Below are positions 17,841 to 27,406 of a stretch of DNA of 64,000 bases, piece after piece. The notes beneath the pieces are model-generated. The model was not told the DNA's origin. It worked only from the letters and a program-made list of their open reading frames with translations, and made no database searches. Within the stretch, counting starts at the first letter, position 1, and each line of letters starts with the position of its first letter. A program made the position numbers and the translations under genes. This DNA comes from Enterobacter cloacae complex sp. R_G8 (GTDB lineage Bacteria; Pseudomonadota; Gammaproteobacteria; Enterobacterales; Enterobacteriaceae), in NCBI RefSeq assembly GCF_024599795.1, contig NZ_CP102246.1, positions 3,534,001-3,598,000 on the forward strand, written 5' to 3'.

Positions 17841-19526
17841 GTGAATATAAACGTCGCAGACTTGTTAAATGGGAATTACATCCTGTTATTATTTGTGGTA
17901 CTGGCGCTGGGCCTTTGCCTGGGTAAATTGCGCCTGGGTTCGGTTCAACTTGGTAATTCCATTGGCGTTTTAGTCGTCTCCTTATTATTAGGTCAGCAGC
18001 ATTTCAGCATTAACACGGACGCGCTTAACTTAGGTTTTATGCTGTTTATTTTTTGTGTTGGTGTGGAAGCGGGTCCTAACTTTTTTTCCATTTTCTTCCG
18101 CGACGGCAAAAATTATCTGATGCTGGCGCTGGTGATGGTCGGCAGTGCGCTGCTGATCGCGTTAGGGCTGGGTAAACTGTTTGGCTGGGATATTGGATTA
18201 ACGGCCGGTATGCTGGCAGGCTCCATGACCTCGACGCCAGTTCTGGTGGGTGCAGGCGATACCCTGCGCCATTCCGGCATGGCCGGGTCACAGCTTTCTA
18301 CCGCCCTCGATCACCTGAGCCTGGGCTATGCCCTGACCTATCTGATTGGTCTGGTGAGCCTGATTGTAGGCGCGCGCTACCTGCCGAAACTGCAGCATCA
18401 GGATCTGCAGACCAGCGCCCAACAAATCGCCCGCGAGCGCGGTCTGGACACGGACTCCAAACGTAAAGTCTATCTGCCGGTGATCCGCGCCTATCGTGTT
18501 GGGCCAGAGCTGGTTGCCTGGGCGGACGGCAAAAATCTGCGCGAGCTGGGGATTTACCGCCAGACGGGTTGCTATATCGAACGTATCCGCCGTAACGGCA
18601 TCCTGGCGAACCCGGACGGCGACGCGGTACTGCAGATGGGCGACGACATCGCCCTGGTGGGTTACCCGGATGCCCACGCGCGGCTCGACCCAAGCTTCCG
18701 TAACGGTAAAGAGGTCTTCGACCGCGACCTGCTCGACATGCGTATCGTTACCGAAGAGATTGTGGTGAAAAACCATAACGCCGTCGGCCGCCGTCTGGCG
18801 CAACTGAAGCTTACCGACCATGGTTGCTTCCTGAACCGCGTGATCCGCAGCCAGATTGAGATGCCTATCGACGACAACGTCGTCCTGAATAAAGGTGACG
18901 TGTTACAGGTCAGCGGCGACGCTCGCCGCGTGAAAACCGTCGCCGACCGTATCGGCTTTATCTCCATTCACAGCCAGGTCACCGACCTGCTGGCCTTCTG
19001 TGCCTTCTTTATTGTTGGCCTGATGATTGGGATGATCACCTTCCAGTTCAGCAACTTTAGCTTTGGCATCGGTAACGCCGCCGGGCTGCTGTTTGCCGGG
19101 ATCATGCTGGGCTTCCTGCGAGCGAACCACCCAACCTTCGGCTACATTCCGCAGGGCGCGCTGAACATGGTGAAAGAGTTCGGTCTGATGGTCTTTATGG
19201 CGGGTGTCGGCTTAAGCGCCGGTAGCGGCATTGGCCACAGCCTGGGCGCCGTCGGCTGGCAAATGTTGGTTTCCGGACTTATCGTCAGCCTGGTACCGGT
19301 GGTGATCTGTTTCCTGTTCGGTGCCTATGTGCTGCGCATGAACCGCGCCCTGCTCTTCGGAGCCATGATGGGTGCGCGTACCTGTGCGCCAGCAATGGAA
19401 ATCATCAGTGATACCGCGCGCAGCAACATCCCGGCGCTGGGGTATGCGGGCACCTACGCTATCGCGAACGTGCTGCTTACGCTGGCAGGTACGCTGATCA
19501 TCATCATCTGGCCTGGACTCGGATAA
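17841..19526 (+). CDS. ybjL: Putative AAE-family transporter YbjL
   Basis: 561-residue transporter of the aspartate:alanine exchanger family. Two blocks of about five helices (residues about 10-180 and 385-561) flank two tandem RCK_C domains (about 205-375). Each membrane block has an Asp-Al_Ex repeat with small-residue motifs such as [16 protein letters not shown] and [11 protein letters not shown]. The start is GTG at 17841 and gives the E. coli length of 561. The substrate is unknown. It is monocistronic and followed by a terminator that overlaps the rybB promoter. Confidence 0.92.
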   Translation: MNINVADLLNGNYILLLFVVLALGLCLGKLRLGSVQLGNSIGVLVVSLLLGQQHFSINTDALNLGFMLFIFCVGVEAGPNFFSIFFRDGKNYLMLALVMVGSALLIALGLGKLFGWDIGLTAGMLAGSMTSTPVLVGAGDTLRHSGMAGSQLSTALDHLSLGYALTYLIGLVSLIVGARYLPKLQHQDLQTSAQQIARERGLDTDSKRKVYLPVIRAYRVGPELVAWADGKNLRELGIYRQTGCYIERIRRNGILANPDGDAVLQMGDDIALVGYPDAHARLDPSFRNGKEVFDRDLLDMRIVTEEIVVKNHNAVGRRLAQLKLTDHGCFLNRVIRSQIEMPIDDNVVLNKGDVLQVSGDARRVKTVADRIGFISIHSQVTDLLAFCAFFIVGLMIGMITFQFSNFSFGIGNAAGLLFAGIMLGFLRANHPTFGYIPQGALNMVKEFGLMVFMAGVGLSAGSGIGHSLGAVGWQMLVSGLIVSLVPVVICFLFGAYVLRMNRALLFGAMMGARTCAPAMEIISDTARSNIPALGYAGTYAIANVLLTLAGTLIIIIWPGLG

Positions 19527-19537
19527 CTCTTAACTTT

Positions 19538-19578
19538 GCGCGTAACGAAAAAATTTTTGTTACGCGCAGAACTTTTTT
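19538..19578 (+). terminator. Rho-independent terminator of ybjL
   Basis: GCGCGTAAC (19538-19546) pairs with GTTACGCGC (19559-19567), with an A5/T5 inner extension, and a run of six T follows at 19573-19578. Its descending part overlaps the sigma-E -35 element of rybB. Confidence 0.85.
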
Positions 19579-19596
19579 ATCAGGGGGCAGTCATAA
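19569..19596 (+). promoter_or_regulatory. Sigma-E promoter of rybB
   Basis: GAACTT (19569-19574) and TCATAA (19591-19596) are separated by 16 bp, matching sigma-E spacing. The predicted RNA start at 19602 lies five bases after the -10. Confidence 0.8.
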
Positions 19597-19601
19597 CTAG
19601 T

Positions 19602-19681
19602 GCCACTGCTTTTCTTTGATGTCCCCAATTTGTGGAGCCCATCAACCCCGCCGTTTTGGTTCAAGGTTGATGGGTTTTTTG
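19602..19681 (+). ncRNA. rybB: Small RNA RybB
   Basis: An approximately 80-nt Hfq-dependent sRNA recognised by its 5' seed GCCACTGCTTTTCTTTGATG, known to pair with many outer-membrane-protein mRNAs. It ends in a terminator stem CCCATCAACC (19638-19647) / GGTTGATGGG (19665-19674) with six T. In E. coli RybB also lies next to ybjL and rcdA. With its sigma-E promoter it would lower porin synthesis under envelope stress. Differences from the E. coli RNA lie mostly in the loops. Confidence 0.93.
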
Positions 19682-19733
19682 TTGCCTGAAATTCTCTGCT
19701 CCATCATCCCCCCTCTTCCCTCCCCCGCCTCAA

Positions 19734-19757
19734 ACATATATGCTTAAACAAATATGT
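19734..19757 (+). promoter_or_regulatory. Candidate ArsR operator
   Basis: ACATAT (19734-19739) and ATATGT (19752-19757) form an inverted repeat with a 12-bp spacer, 25 bp before arsR. The layout resembles known ars operators, in which ArsR represses its own operon until arsenite or antimonite binds. Confidence 0.5.
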
Positions 19758-19781
19758 ATCAACTATCCACAGGGTTCGACC

Positions 19782-20102
19782 ATGCTCCACCCGCTCCAGC
19801 TTTTCAAAACCCTCTCCGACGAAACGCGGCTCTCCATCGTTATGCTTCTGCGTGAAGCGGGCGAGCTATGCGTCTGCGATCTCTGCTCCGCAACCACGGA
19901 GTCACAGCCGAAAGTCTCGCGCCATATGGCCTTACTTCGTGAGTCCGGGCTGGTTATCGACCGTCGTGAGGGGAAGTGGGTCTATTACCGTTTGTCTCCG
20001 AACATGCCTGCGTGGGCAGCTACCGTCATCGATAACAGCTGGAACTGCCTGCGGGAAGAAACGCGTGCAAGGCTAAAGAACAGCCTTCCAGGGTTGTGTT
20101 AA
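19782..20102 (+). CDS. arsR: Arsenical-responsive repressor ArsR
   Basis: 106-residue SmtB/ArsR winged-helix repressor. The As(III)-binding site is ELCVCDLC (Cys30, Cys32, Cys35), next to the recognition helix SQPKVSRHMALLRESGLV. The ATG at 19782 was chosen because an upstream reading from 19740 would run through the operator. First gene of arsRBC, which is inserted between rybB and rcdA. Confidence 0.94.
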   Translation: MLHPLQLFKTLSDETRLSIVMLLREAGELCVCDLCSATTESQPKVSRHMALLRESGLVIDRREGKWVYYRLSPNMPAWAATVIDNSWNCLREETRARLKNSLPGLC

Positions 20103-20137
20103 ACACATTCACAAAAACAGATATAACGGAGTAGAAG

Positions 20138-21427
20138 ATGTTTCTGGCAGGGGCAATTTTTCTGTTTACGCTGGTACTGGTCATCTGGCAGCCCAAAGGG
20201 CTCAGTATCGGCTGGAGCGCGACGATTGGCGCCGGGCTGGCGCTGGCCTGCGGTGTGATCCACCTTAACGATATTCCGGTGGTGTGGAATATCGTCTGGA
20301 ATGCCACGGCGACGTTTATCGCCGTTATTATCATCAGCCTGCTGCTGGATGAGTCCGGCTTTTTCGAGTGGGCGGCGCTGCACGTCGCCCGCTGGGGAAA
20401 CGGTCGGGGGCGTTTGCTGTTTACTTATATCGTGCTGCTGGGCGCGGCCGTCGCGGCGCTGTTTGCCAATGACGGTGCAGCGTTGATCCTGACACCTATC
20501 GTCATCGCCATGCTGCTGGCGCTGGGGTTCAGCAAGCAGGCCACGCTGGCGTTTGTGATGGCGGCAGGTTTTATCGCCGATACCGCCAGCCTGCCGCTGA
20601 TTGTGTCGAACCTGGTCAACATTGTGTCGGCAGACTTCTTTAAACTGGGGTTCGGCGAATACGCCTCGGTGATGATCCCGGTTGATATCGCCGCGATTGC
20701 TGCCACGCTGGTGATGCTGCATCTGTTCTTTCGCAAGGAAATTCCACCGGAATATGATCTTGCGAAACTACGGGAGCCCGCCCGGGCCATTCACGATCTC
20801 CCGACGTTCAGAACAGGCTGGATTGTGCTACTGCTTCTTCTCGTCGGCTTCTTTGTGCTTGAGCCTCTCGGCATTCCGGTCAGCGCCATTGCAACAGCTG
20901 GCGCGCTGATTTTATTCGCCGTTGCAAAACGCGGACACGCGATTAATACCGGAAAAGTGCTGCGCGGCGCACCGTGGCAGATCGTCATCTTCTCACTGGG
21001 GATGTATCTGGTGGTCTACGGTTTGCGTAACGCCGGGTTAACCGAATACCTTTCAGGCGTACTGAATGCGCTGTCCACCCACGGTTTATGGGTGACTACC
21101 CTGGGAACCGGGTTCATCACCGCCTTCCTGTCATCCATAATGAACAATATGCCCACGGTGCTGATTGGCGCGCTCTCTATTGATGGCAGCACGGCAACAG
21201 GATTGATCAAGGAAGCGATGATTTATGCCAACGTGATTGGCTGCGATCTGGGGCCGAAAATCACGCCTATCGGTAGTCTCGCCACCCTGCTCTGGCTCCA
21301 CGTGCTGGCGCAGAAAAACATGACCATTACCTGGGGCTACTATTTCCGGACGGGCATCATCATGACGCTGCCGGTTCTGTTTGTGACGCTCGCCGCGCTG
21401 GCGTTACGTCTCTCCTTCACACTGTAA
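20138..21427 (+). CDS. arsB: Arsenite/antimonite efflux permease ArsB
   Basis: 429-residue inner-membrane As(OH)3/H+ antiporter, matching the usual ArsB length and about 12 helices. Family signatures include [13 protein letters not shown] and [17 protein letters not shown]. It expels arsenite made by ArsC. No arsA or arsD is present, so export would be driven by the proton gradient alone. Confidence 0.95.
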   Translation: MFLAGAIFLFTLVLVIWQPKGLSIGWSATIGAGLALACGVIHLNDIPVVWNIVWNATATFIAVIIISLLLDESGFFEWAALHVARWGNGRGRLLFTYIVLLGAAVAALFANDGAALILTPIVIAMLLALGFSKQATLAFVMAAGFIADTASLPLIVSNLVNIVSADFFKLGFGEYASVMIPVDIAAIAATLVMLHLFFRKEIPPEYDLAKLREPARAIHDLPTFRTGWIVLLLLLVGFFVLEPLGIPVSAIATAGALILFAVAKRGHAINTGKVLRGAPWQIVIFSLGMYLVVYGLRNAGLTEYLSGVLNALSTHGLWVTTLGTGFITAFLSSIMNNMPTVLIGALSIDGSTATGLIKEAMIYANVIGCDLGPKITPIGSLATLLWLHVLAQKNMTITWGYYFRTGIIMTLPVLFVTLAALALRLSFTL

Positions 21428-21439
21428 TGAGCCACTGAT

Positions 21440-21871
21440 ATGACCAACATCACCATTTACCACAATCCCGCCTGCGGCACCTCGCGCAACACGCTGGAGA
21501 TGATCCGCAACAGCGGCACCGAGCCAGAGATCATTCTGTATCTGGACAATCCGCCGTCACGCGATGAACTGATCAAACTGATTGCCGACATGGGCATTTC
21601 GGTGCGGGCGCTGCTGCGTACAAACGTGGAACCCTATGAACAACTGGGCCTGGCAGAAGAGACATTCACTGACGACCAGCTTATCGGTTTTATGTTGCAA
21701 TACCCGATCCTGATTAACCGTCCGATTGTGGTGACGCCGCTGGGCACCCGCCTGTGCCGCCCGTCTGAAGTGGTCCTCGATATTCTGCCAGATGCGCAGA
21801 AAGGGGCATTTACGAAAGAGGACGGTGAAGCCGTGGTGGATGCGAGCGGGAAAAAAATCACTCAGAAATAG
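21440..21871 (+). CDS. arsC: Glutaredoxin-dependent arsenate reductase ArsC
   Basis: 143-residue ArsC reducing arsenate to arsenite with glutathione and glutaredoxin. The catalytic Cys12 lies in NPACGTSRNTLE and the anion-binding arginines Arg60, Arg94 and Arg107 are all present. It ends the arsRBC operon, 12 bp after arsB, and is convergent with rcdA. Confidence 0.96.
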   Translation: MTNITIYHNPACGTSRNTLEMIRNSGTEPEIILYLDNPPSRDELIKLIADMGISVRALLRTNVEPYEQLGLAEETFTDDQLIGFMLQYPILINRPIVVTPLGTRLCRPSEVVLDILPDAQKGAFTKEDGEAVVDASGKKITQK

Positions 21872-21886
21872 AGGCGGGCCTGCAGG

Positions 21887-22438
21887 CTAGCGGTCCCCCT
21901 CGCCTGCAATCCTTCCCACCATCGCCCGGATCTCCTCGCGCGTTAGCGGCGCTCTGTCGGTGACAAAGTGCAGCGTCATCCCTTCGATAAAAGCGTCCAG
22001 CGCGCGGGTGGTGACCGGGTCGAACCACTGCTCAAGCGTTGTCTGGCTCATCTGCATCCAGTCCTGCATCACCGTTTTCAGCGCTGCGCTGCGGTGCATA
22101 AAAGTGTAGAGCTGATACATCAGCGCCATGTTGTGCGGCGTCGTCACCTGCGAGCTGTGGATTAGCGTGGTGATAGATTCACACGCCATCTCCGGGCTGG
22201 TTACCCCCGCGAAGAAGTCACGGTACTGCTGCGACATCTGCCGGGTAAACCACGTGAAAGCCTCTTCCAGCAGCGACTCCATGCCGTCAAAATAGTAGGT
22301 CATCGACCCCAGCGGAACCCCGGCACAGCTGGCAATTTTACGGTGCGTCACGGCATGGATCCCGTGCTCTGCAATGGTGTCCAGCGTCGCCTGCAGGATC
22401 TTCTCCCGGCGATGCGGGTCGTTCGGTGGTCTGCTCAT
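21887..22438 (-). CDS. rcdA: TetR-family regulator RcdA (YbjK)
   Basis: 183-residue TetR-type repressor/activator. The N-terminal HTH covers about residues 14-58 ([30 protein letters not shown] region) and the C-terminal half is a ligand/dimer domain. In E. coli RcdA controls csgD and several stress genes. An open frame continues far upstream, but the ATG at 22436-22438 gives the known MSRPP-type start. It is divergent from ybjJ across an 82-bp gap holding a near-perfect palindrome, its probable operator. Confidence 0.9.
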   Translation of the reverse strand: MSRPPNDPHRREKILQATLDTIAEHGIHAVTHRKIASCAGVPLGSMTYYFDGMESLLEEAFTWFTRQMSQQYRDFFAGVTSPEMACESITTLIHSSQVTTPHNMALMYQLYTFMHRSAALKTVMQDWMQMSQTTLEQWFDPVTTRALDAFIEGMTLHFVTDRAPLTREEIRAMVGRIAGEGDR

Positions 22439-22453
22439 ACATGCCTCATCTGA

Positions 22454-22475
22454 TTTGTGTACAAATGTACACAAA
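22454..22475. promoter_or_regulatory. Palindromic operator between rcdA and ybjJ
   Basis: Perfect 10-bp arms TTTGTGTACA (22454-22463) and TGTACACAAA (22466-22475) are separated by two A. Length and placement fit a TetR-family operator, probably for RcdA autoregulation and control of ybjJ. Confidence 0.75.
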
Positions 22476-22520
22476 CTTGCTAGTGTTGTCGCTATTGTTG
22501 TGCTTCTGGTGCTTATCTCA

Positions 22521-23735
22521 ATGACTCTGACCTCATCCCGTAAGGCCCTGCGGTTGCGCATGTGGGCGCTTTTCATGTTCTTCTTTATTCCGGGTCTGCT
22601 GATGGCGTCCTGGGCCACGCGTACCCCGGCGATCCGCGACATTTTGTCGGTCTCCACCGCTGAGATGGGCATTGTGCTGTTTGGCCTGTCGATAGGATCA
22701 ATGAGCGGTATTCTCTGCTCGGCGTGGCTGGTGAAACGCTTTGGTACCCGGGCGGTGATCCGCACCACCATGTGCTGCGCAATACTGGGGATGCTGGTGC
22801 TCAGCGTGGCGCTGTGGTATGCCTCGCCAGTCCTGTTTGCCCTGGGTCTGTTGATCTTTGGCGGCAGCTTTGGCGCGGCGGAAGTGGCCATTAACGTTGA
22901 AGGGGCTGCGGTCGAGCGCGAGATGAATAAAACCGTGCTGCCAATGATGCATGGCTTTTACAGCCTGGGCACGCTGGCCGGTGCGGGCGTGGGCATGGCC
23001 CTGACGGCCTCCGGCGTGAGCGCGAATCTGCATATTCTGCTGGCCGCGCTGATCTCAGTTGTGCCGGTTCTGACCGGCATCCGGGCGATCCCGGACGGCA
23101 CGGGCAAAAACACCTCTGATGAACACAAAACGGCGGAAAAAGGGCTGCCGTTCTACCGTGATTTCCAACTGATGCTGATCGGCGTGGTGGTGCTGGCGAT
23201 GGCGTTTGCCGAAGGCTCCGCCAACGACTGGCTGCCACTGCTGATGGTGGACGGACACGGGTTTAGCCCGACCTCTGGCTCGCTGATCTACGCCGGGTTT
23301 ACGCTGGGGATGACCGTCGGACGCTTTACCGGCGGCTGGTTTATCGACCGCTACAGCCGCGTGGCGGTGGTGCGCGCCAGCGCCCTGCTCGGCGGGCTGG
23401 GCATTGCGATGATCATCTTCGTGGATGTGGACTGGATTGCCGGCGTATCGGTGATCCTCTGGGGCCTGGGTGCCTCACTTGGCTTCCCGTTGACCATCTC
23501 CGCCGCCAGCGATACCGGACCGGATGCCCCGACGCGCGTCAGCGTGGTGGCGACCACAGGCTATCTGGCCTTCCTGGTCGGGCCGCCGCTGCTGGGCTTC
23601 CTGGGTGAGCACTACGGGCTGCGCAGCGCCATGCTGGTGGTGTTAGGGTTGGTCATGATTGCGGCGCTGGTGGCGCGCGCCGTGGCGAAGCCGGAAAAAG
23701 AACAAACGACACTGGAGAAGGGATATGAGCGTTAA
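22521..23735 (+). CDS. ybjJ: MFS transporter YbjJ
   Basis: 404-residue 12-helix major facilitator transporter, very similar to E. coli YbjJ (blocks [54 protein letters not shown]). The substrate is unknown. The ATG at 22521 matches the E. coli N-terminus; a longer frame from 22374 would begin inside rcdA. It probably forms an operon with ybjI, whose start overlaps its end by 11 bp, and is likely under RcdA. Confidence 0.9.
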   Translation: MTLTSSRKALRLRMWALFMFFFIPGLLMASWATRTPAIRDILSVSTAEMGIVLFGLSIGSMSGILCSAWLVKRFGTRAVIRTTMCCAILGMLVLSVALWYASPVLFALGLLIFGGSFGAAEVAINVEGAAVEREMNKTVLPMMHGFYSLGTLAGAGVGMALTASGVSANLHILLAALISVVPVLTGIRAIPDGTGKNTSDEHKTAEKGLPFYRDFQLMLIGVVVLAMAFAEGSANDWLPLLMVDGHGFSPTSGSLIYAGFTLGMTVGRFTGGWFIDRYSRVAVVRASALLGGLGIAMIIFVDVDWIAGVSVILWGLGASLGFPLTISAASDTGPDAPTRVSVVATTGYLAFLVGPPLLGFLGEHYGLRSAMLVVLGLVMIAALVARAVAKPEKEQTTLEKGYER

Positions 23736-24537
23736 ACTGATTGCAGTCGACATGGATGGCACCTTCCTGAGCGACGCGAAAACCTACAATCGCGAACGTT
23801 TTCTGGCGCAGTATGCGCGTATGAAGGAGCAAGGTATTCGCTTTGTGGTGGCCAGCGGTAACCAGTATTACCAGTTGATCTCCTTCTTCCCGGAGATTGC
23901 GCATGAGATTGCGTTTGTCGCCGAAAACGGTGGCTGGGTGGTCAGCGCCGGGGAAGATGTTTTTAACGGTGAACTGTCGAAAACGCACTTCGACACCGTT
24001 GCTGCCGTGCTAAACGACGTTCCCGGCATTGAGATTATCGCCTGCGGTAAAGGCAGCGCCTATACGCTCAAAGCCTATGACGATGAGTTCAAAGCTATCG
24101 CCGCGAAGTACTATCATCGCCTCGAAATGGTTAGTGATTTCGACAACCTGAACGATATTTTCTTCAAGTTCGGACTCAACGTTTCTGATGATGAAATCCC
24201 GCGCATTCAGGCCATGCTGCACGAAAAACTCAACGACATTATGGTGCCCGTCACGACCGGCCACGGCAGTATTGACCTGATTATCCCCGGCGTGCATAAA
24301 GCCAACGGCCTGCGGATCCTGCAACAGCGCTGGGGCATTGACGACAGCGAGGTGGTCGCTTTCGGTGACAGCGGGAACGATGTGGAGATGCTGCGCCAGT
24401 CAGGCTTCAGCTTTGCGATGGCGAATGCCAGACCGCATATTAAAGCGGCGGCCCGCTTTGAAGCGCCGCATAATAACCAGGAAGGCGTACTGGATGTGAT
24501 TGATAAGGTGCTCAACAAAGAAGCACCGTTTAATTGA
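23725..24537 (+). CDS. ybjI: HAD-family (Cof-type) sugar-phosphate/FMN phosphatase YbjI
   Basis: 270-residue haloacid dehalogenase phosphatase. Motif I is DMDGTF (Asp9 nucleophile, Asp11 acid), motif II is in VASGNQ, and motif IV is GDSGNDVEM, with an inserted cap of the Cof type. E. coli YbjI hydrolyses FMN and sugar phosphates in vitro. It is paralogous to YbiV at 47.6 kb, sharing [17 protein letters not shown]. Its ATG lies inside the end of ybjJ. Confidence 0.92.
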   Translation: MSVKLIAVDMDGTFLSDAKTYNRERFLAQYARMKEQGIRFVVASGNQYYQLISFFPEIAHEIAFVAENGGWVVSAGEDVFNGELSKTHFDTVAAVLNDVPGIEIIACGKGSAYTLKAYDDEFKAIAAKYYHRLEMVSDFDNLNDIFFKFGLNVSDDEIPRIQAMLHEKLNDIMVPVTTGHGSIDLIIPGVHKANGLRILQQRWGIDDSEVVAFGDSGNDVEMLRQSGFSFAMANARPHIKAAARFEAPHNNQEGVLDVIDKVLNKEAPFN

Positions 24538-24553
24538 CACGTGCTGTCTGGTG

Positions 24554-24590
24554 CCCTCACCCTGACCCTCTCCCACCGGGAGAGGGAATA
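24554..24590. repeat. CCCTCTCCC/GGGAGAGGG palindromic repeat, copy 1
   Basis: CCCTCACCCTGA followed by CCCTCTCCCACCGGGAGAGGG, in the ybjI-mdfA gap. This is one of five copies of the same intergenic element in the window. Confidence 0.9.
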
Positions 24591-24594
24591 AGAA

Positions 24595-25827
24595 TTATGG
24601 CTGCAGGGCGTTCCCGACGCGTTTGTCTTTCAGGAACATCACCATCAGCACAACCCACAGCACGCCGTTGGCGAGGTTAAACAGACTGAACAGACCGTTG
24701 CCGCCTAGCGCATAAGCGTGTTTGCTCACCTCGATCCCGACGGTAAAAATCAGCATCTGCAGCATCCCCATCGCCGCCGAAACGGTGCCTTTACTCATTT
24801 CGCTGGCGAAGAGCGTCAGACGCACCAGCCCCGCATTCGCCACACCAATACCGAAGGCGTAAATACTCAACCCCGCCGTCATCCACAGATAGGCATGAGA
24901 TGATACCACCGTCGCCACCGCGGCCACGGTAAGGCCCGCCGCAATCGGCCAGCCGCCCATGATGATGAGCGAGCGCACCGTGCGTCGTGATGTCAGACGC
25001 GCCAGCACCAGGTTACCGATAATCAGTGCGCCAAAAATCGGCACCTGCAGCAGCCCGTACTCGTAGCTGCTGAGCTGTTCACCGCTGATGATAATGACCG
25101 GTGACTGGGCGATCCACGCCAGCAGTGGCAGGCTAACAAAGCCCGTCGCCAGCGCACCGGCTACAAAGCGGCCGTTTTTCAGCACCGCTTTATAATCCCG
25201 TCCCAATTCTTTCAGCGACAGCGTCTCACCCAGTCGGGTGGCCGTTTCCGGCATTGCGCGGTGCAGGCCGAAGAATGCGATGGCGGCCAGCACGGCAAAC
25301 AGGACAAACATGCCTTCCCACGGTGCCACATGCACCCACGCGGCGCCCACCAGCGGCCCCAGCAACGGAGCAATCAGCGCCACGTTTGCCATCAGCGCGG
25401 TAATTTTGATACACACCGCCTCCTCGAAGGACTCCTGAATGGCGGCATACCCCACGGCACCGATAAAGCACAGACTGACCCCCTGCAGGAAACGCAGCAG
25501 GGTGAACTGTTCAATGTTTTGCGCCAACAGCGTGGCGAGACAGGTCACGATAAACCACACCACGCCCGTCAGCATCACCGGACGGCGGCCAATACGATCC
25601 GACAGCGGCCCTAACAGCCACTGTAAAAACATGCCGCCAGCCAGATAGGCGGTCATGGAGGTCGGCACCCATTCAATACCTGCGTTGTATTGCGCCACCA
25701 CGGCCAGCATGCCGGGCTGGATCATATCGTTGCCGATATAGGTAGAGAACTCGTAAAGCACCAGACACAGAGGGAAAAGTAACGCCTGACGACCCAGACG
25801 GGTCCCAGAAGAAGAACGGTTTAACAT
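24595..25827 (-). CDS. mdfA: Multidrug efflux MFS transporter MdfA
   Basis: 410-residue, 12-helix drug/proton antiporter, same length as E. coli MdfA. The acidic residues needed for substrate and proton coupling, Glu26 (LYEFSTY) and Asp34 (IGNDMI), are present, as is the antiporter motif C-like stretch [16 protein letters not shown] sequence (here [11 protein letters not shown]). It exports cationic and neutral drugs such as chloramphenicol. It is divergent from the PAP2/ybjG pair. Confidence 0.95.
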   Translation of the reverse strand: MLNRSSSGTRLGRQALLFPLCLVLYEFSTYIGNDMIQPGMLAVVAQYNAGIEWVPTSMTAYLAGGMFLQWLLGPLSDRIGRRPVMLTGVVWFIVTCLATLLAQNIEQFTLLRFLQGVSLCFIGAVGYAAIQESFEEAVCIKITALMANVALIAPLLGPLVGAAWVHVAPWEGMFVLFAVLAAIAFFGLHRAMPETATRLGETLSLKELGRDYKAVLKNGRFVAGALATGFVSLPLLAWIAQSPVIIISGEQLSSYEYGLLQVPIFGALIIGNLVLARLTSRRTVRSLIIMGGWPIAAGLTVAAVATVVSSHAYLWMTAGLSIYAFGIGVANAGLVRLTLFASEMSKGTVSAAMGMLQMLIFTVGIEVSKHAYALGGNGLFSLFNLANGVLWVVLMVMFLKDKRVGNALQP

Positions 25828-25932
25828 GCAATCTCTTTATGATGAAAAAATCGCGATGAGTGTAATGAATTGCCGCTGTCTGAGATAGCAAATTATCCAG
25901 AAGAAACAGAAATAAAGCATTTATCGTCGTCG

Positions 25933-25949
25933 TTTAAGGTTTCCTTAAG
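25933..25949 (+). promoter_or_regulatory. PmrA (BasR)-type box upstream of the PAP2-ybjG pair
   Basis: TTTAAG-GTTTC-CTTAAG fits the PmrA half-site pattern YTTAAK-N5-YTTAAK at every position. A possible -10 (TATGAT) lies at 25960-25965. PmrA/BasR control of ybjG is reported in E. coli and Salmonella; here it would cover both phosphatase genes. Confidence 0.6.
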
Positions 25950-25976
25950 TTGACACCAATATGATAGCCCTATTTC

Positions 25977-26723
25977 ATGTTGCCAACCAACTCTATGACC
26001 CGCATATCCCCTCGTTCAGAATTGTCTAAGTTACCGACAAATAAGACAAAAAAACTTTACCGCTTGCCTGTGCGCTTTTATGGTTATCAGCTTTTAGTGC
26101 TGATCGCCCTTGCCGTGGTGTTTACCTGGCTCTCTCGCGGCGAAACGCTTGATAAATGGATCACTGGCTTTTGGTATGACGCGGCAACACACCGTTTTCC
26201 GCTGCAGAAAAACCCGCTGCTGGATCTGCTGAATCACCGGCTGGCGAAGTACCTCGCCATCGCCATGGCGGTTGGGGCGCTGTTTTACGGTGCCTGGAAG
26301 CGCAACGCGAGACTGGTCACAGCCGCACTGCTGATGGGGCTTGGCACGCTGGTGGTTGGCGTGCTGAAAAGCCTGAGCCATCACAGCTGCCCGTGGGATC
26401 TGGTGGAGTATGGCGGTAAGGCCGTCTCTTACCCCCTGTTCAGTTCCGCTCCGGCAGACAGCGGTCCTGGCCGCTGCTTCCCCGGCGGCCATGCGTCCAG
26501 CGGCTTTATGGTGATGGGTCTGTTCTTTGCCTTCTGGCGCGAGCGTCCGCGTCTCGCCTGGGGCTTTGTGGCCTTCGGTGTGGTGTTAGGTCTGGCGATG
26601 GGCTTTGGCCAGGTCATGCGCGGGGCGCATTTTTTCTCTCACAACCTGTGGGCTGGGTGGTGGGTCTGGTTTTCCCAGGTAGCGGTCTACGGCCTCGTTT
26701 CTGCCTGGTTTGCTAAAGAGTAA
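25977..26723 (+). CDS. PAP2-family membrane phosphatase
   Basis: 248-residue inner-membrane protein with about five to six helices and PAP2 motifs in variant form: K-x-L-S-H-H-S-C-P-W (motif 1), FPGGHASSG (motif 2) and RGAHFFSHNLW (motif 3, with the two catalytic histidines). Such proteins remove phosphate from polyprenyl or phospholipid diphosphates or from lipid A. It lies 7 bp upstream of ybjG behind a PmrA-type box, hinting at an envelope role. The start is uncertain: ATG at 25977 or 25995, neither with a good ribosome site. E. coli K-12 lacks it here. Confidence 0.82.
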   Translation: MLPTNSMTRISPRSELSKLPTNKTKKLYRLPVRFYGYQLLVLIALAVVFTWLSRGETLDKWITGFWYDAATHRFPLQKNPLLDLLNHRLAKYLAIAMAVGALFYGAWKRNARLVTAALLMGLGTLVVGVLKSLSHHSCPWDLVEYGGKAVSYPLFSSAPADSGPGRCFPGGHASSGFMVMGLFFAFWRERPRLAWGFVAFGVVLGLAMGFGQVMRGAHFFSHNLWAGWWVWFSQVAVYGLVSAWFAKE

Positions 26724-26730
26724 AAACACT

Positions 26731-27339
26731 ATGTTAGAGAATCTGAATTACCAGCTGTTTTATCTGATCAACGCCACCCCGGCCTCGCCTGAGTGGATGA
26801 TCGATCTGGCCACTTTCCTGGCAAAAGATCTGATCAGTATTGTGCCGGTGCTGGCGGCCATCCTCTGGCTGTGGGGACCGCGCAACCAGGTCAACGCGCA
26901 GCGTCAGCTGGTGATCAAAGTGGCGATGACGCTCGGGGTCAGCGTGCTGGTCAGCTATGTTCTGGGTCTCGCCTTCCCGCACGATCGTCCTTTTGTCGAA
27001 CACGTCGGCTATACCTTCCTGCACCACGCGCCGGATGACTCGTTCCCAAGCGATCACGGTACGGTGATCTTTGCTTTTGCGCTGGCCTTCCTGTTCTGGC
27101 ATCGCCTGTGGTCAGGTGCGGTGCTGATGGCCATTGCGGTCGCCATTGCCTGGTCTCGCGTGTATCTGGGTGTACACTGGCCGCTGGATATGGTTGGCGG
27201 CTTCCTGGTGGGGCTGATCGGCTGCGTCAGCGCGGCGATCCTGTGGAACCTCTTCGGGCTGGCGCTGTACCGCGGACTCTCGTCTCTCTATCGCACCCTT
27301 TTCGCTATCCCGATCCGCAAAGGCTGGATACGTGACTAA
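26731..27339 (+). CDS. ybjG: Undecaprenyl-diphosphatase YbjG (BcrC type)
   Basis: 202-residue PAP2 enzyme that recycles undecaprenyl pyrophosphate to the monophosphate at the periplasmic face. Motifs are GLAFPHDRPF (motif 1), FPSDHGT (motif 2) and SRVYLGVHWPLDM (motif 3). It confers bacitracin tolerance when overproduced in E. coli. The ATG at 26731 follows the upstream PAP2 gene by 7 bp, suggesting an operon; a terminator follows. Confidence 0.94.
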   Translation: MLENLNYQLFYLINATPASPEWMIDLATFLAKDLISIVPVLAAILWLWGPRNQVNAQRQLVIKVAMTLGVSVLVSYVLGLAFPHDRPFVEHVGYTFLHHAPDDSFPSDHGTVIFAFALAFLFWHRLWSGAVLMAIAVAIAWSRVYLGVHWPLDMVGGFLVGLIGCVSAAILWNLFGLALYRGLSSLYRTLFAIPIRKGWIRD

Positions 27340-27362
27340 CCCCGGTATGACAGGTTACACTT

Positions 27363-27392
27363 GAGCCCCCGCCCTGCGGGGGCTCACTTTTT
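27363..27392 (+). terminator. Rho-independent terminator of ybjG
   Basis: GAGCCCCCGC (27363-27372) and GCGGGGGCTC (27376-27385) form a perfect 10-bp stem with a CCT loop, followed by CACTTTTT. Confidence 0.9.
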
Positions 27393-27406
27393 CATCCTGA
27401 GGATCT

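Noticed and set aside
22439..22891. Extended reading of rcdA upstream of its ATG
   Set aside because: It crosses the palindrome and runs antisense to ybjJ.
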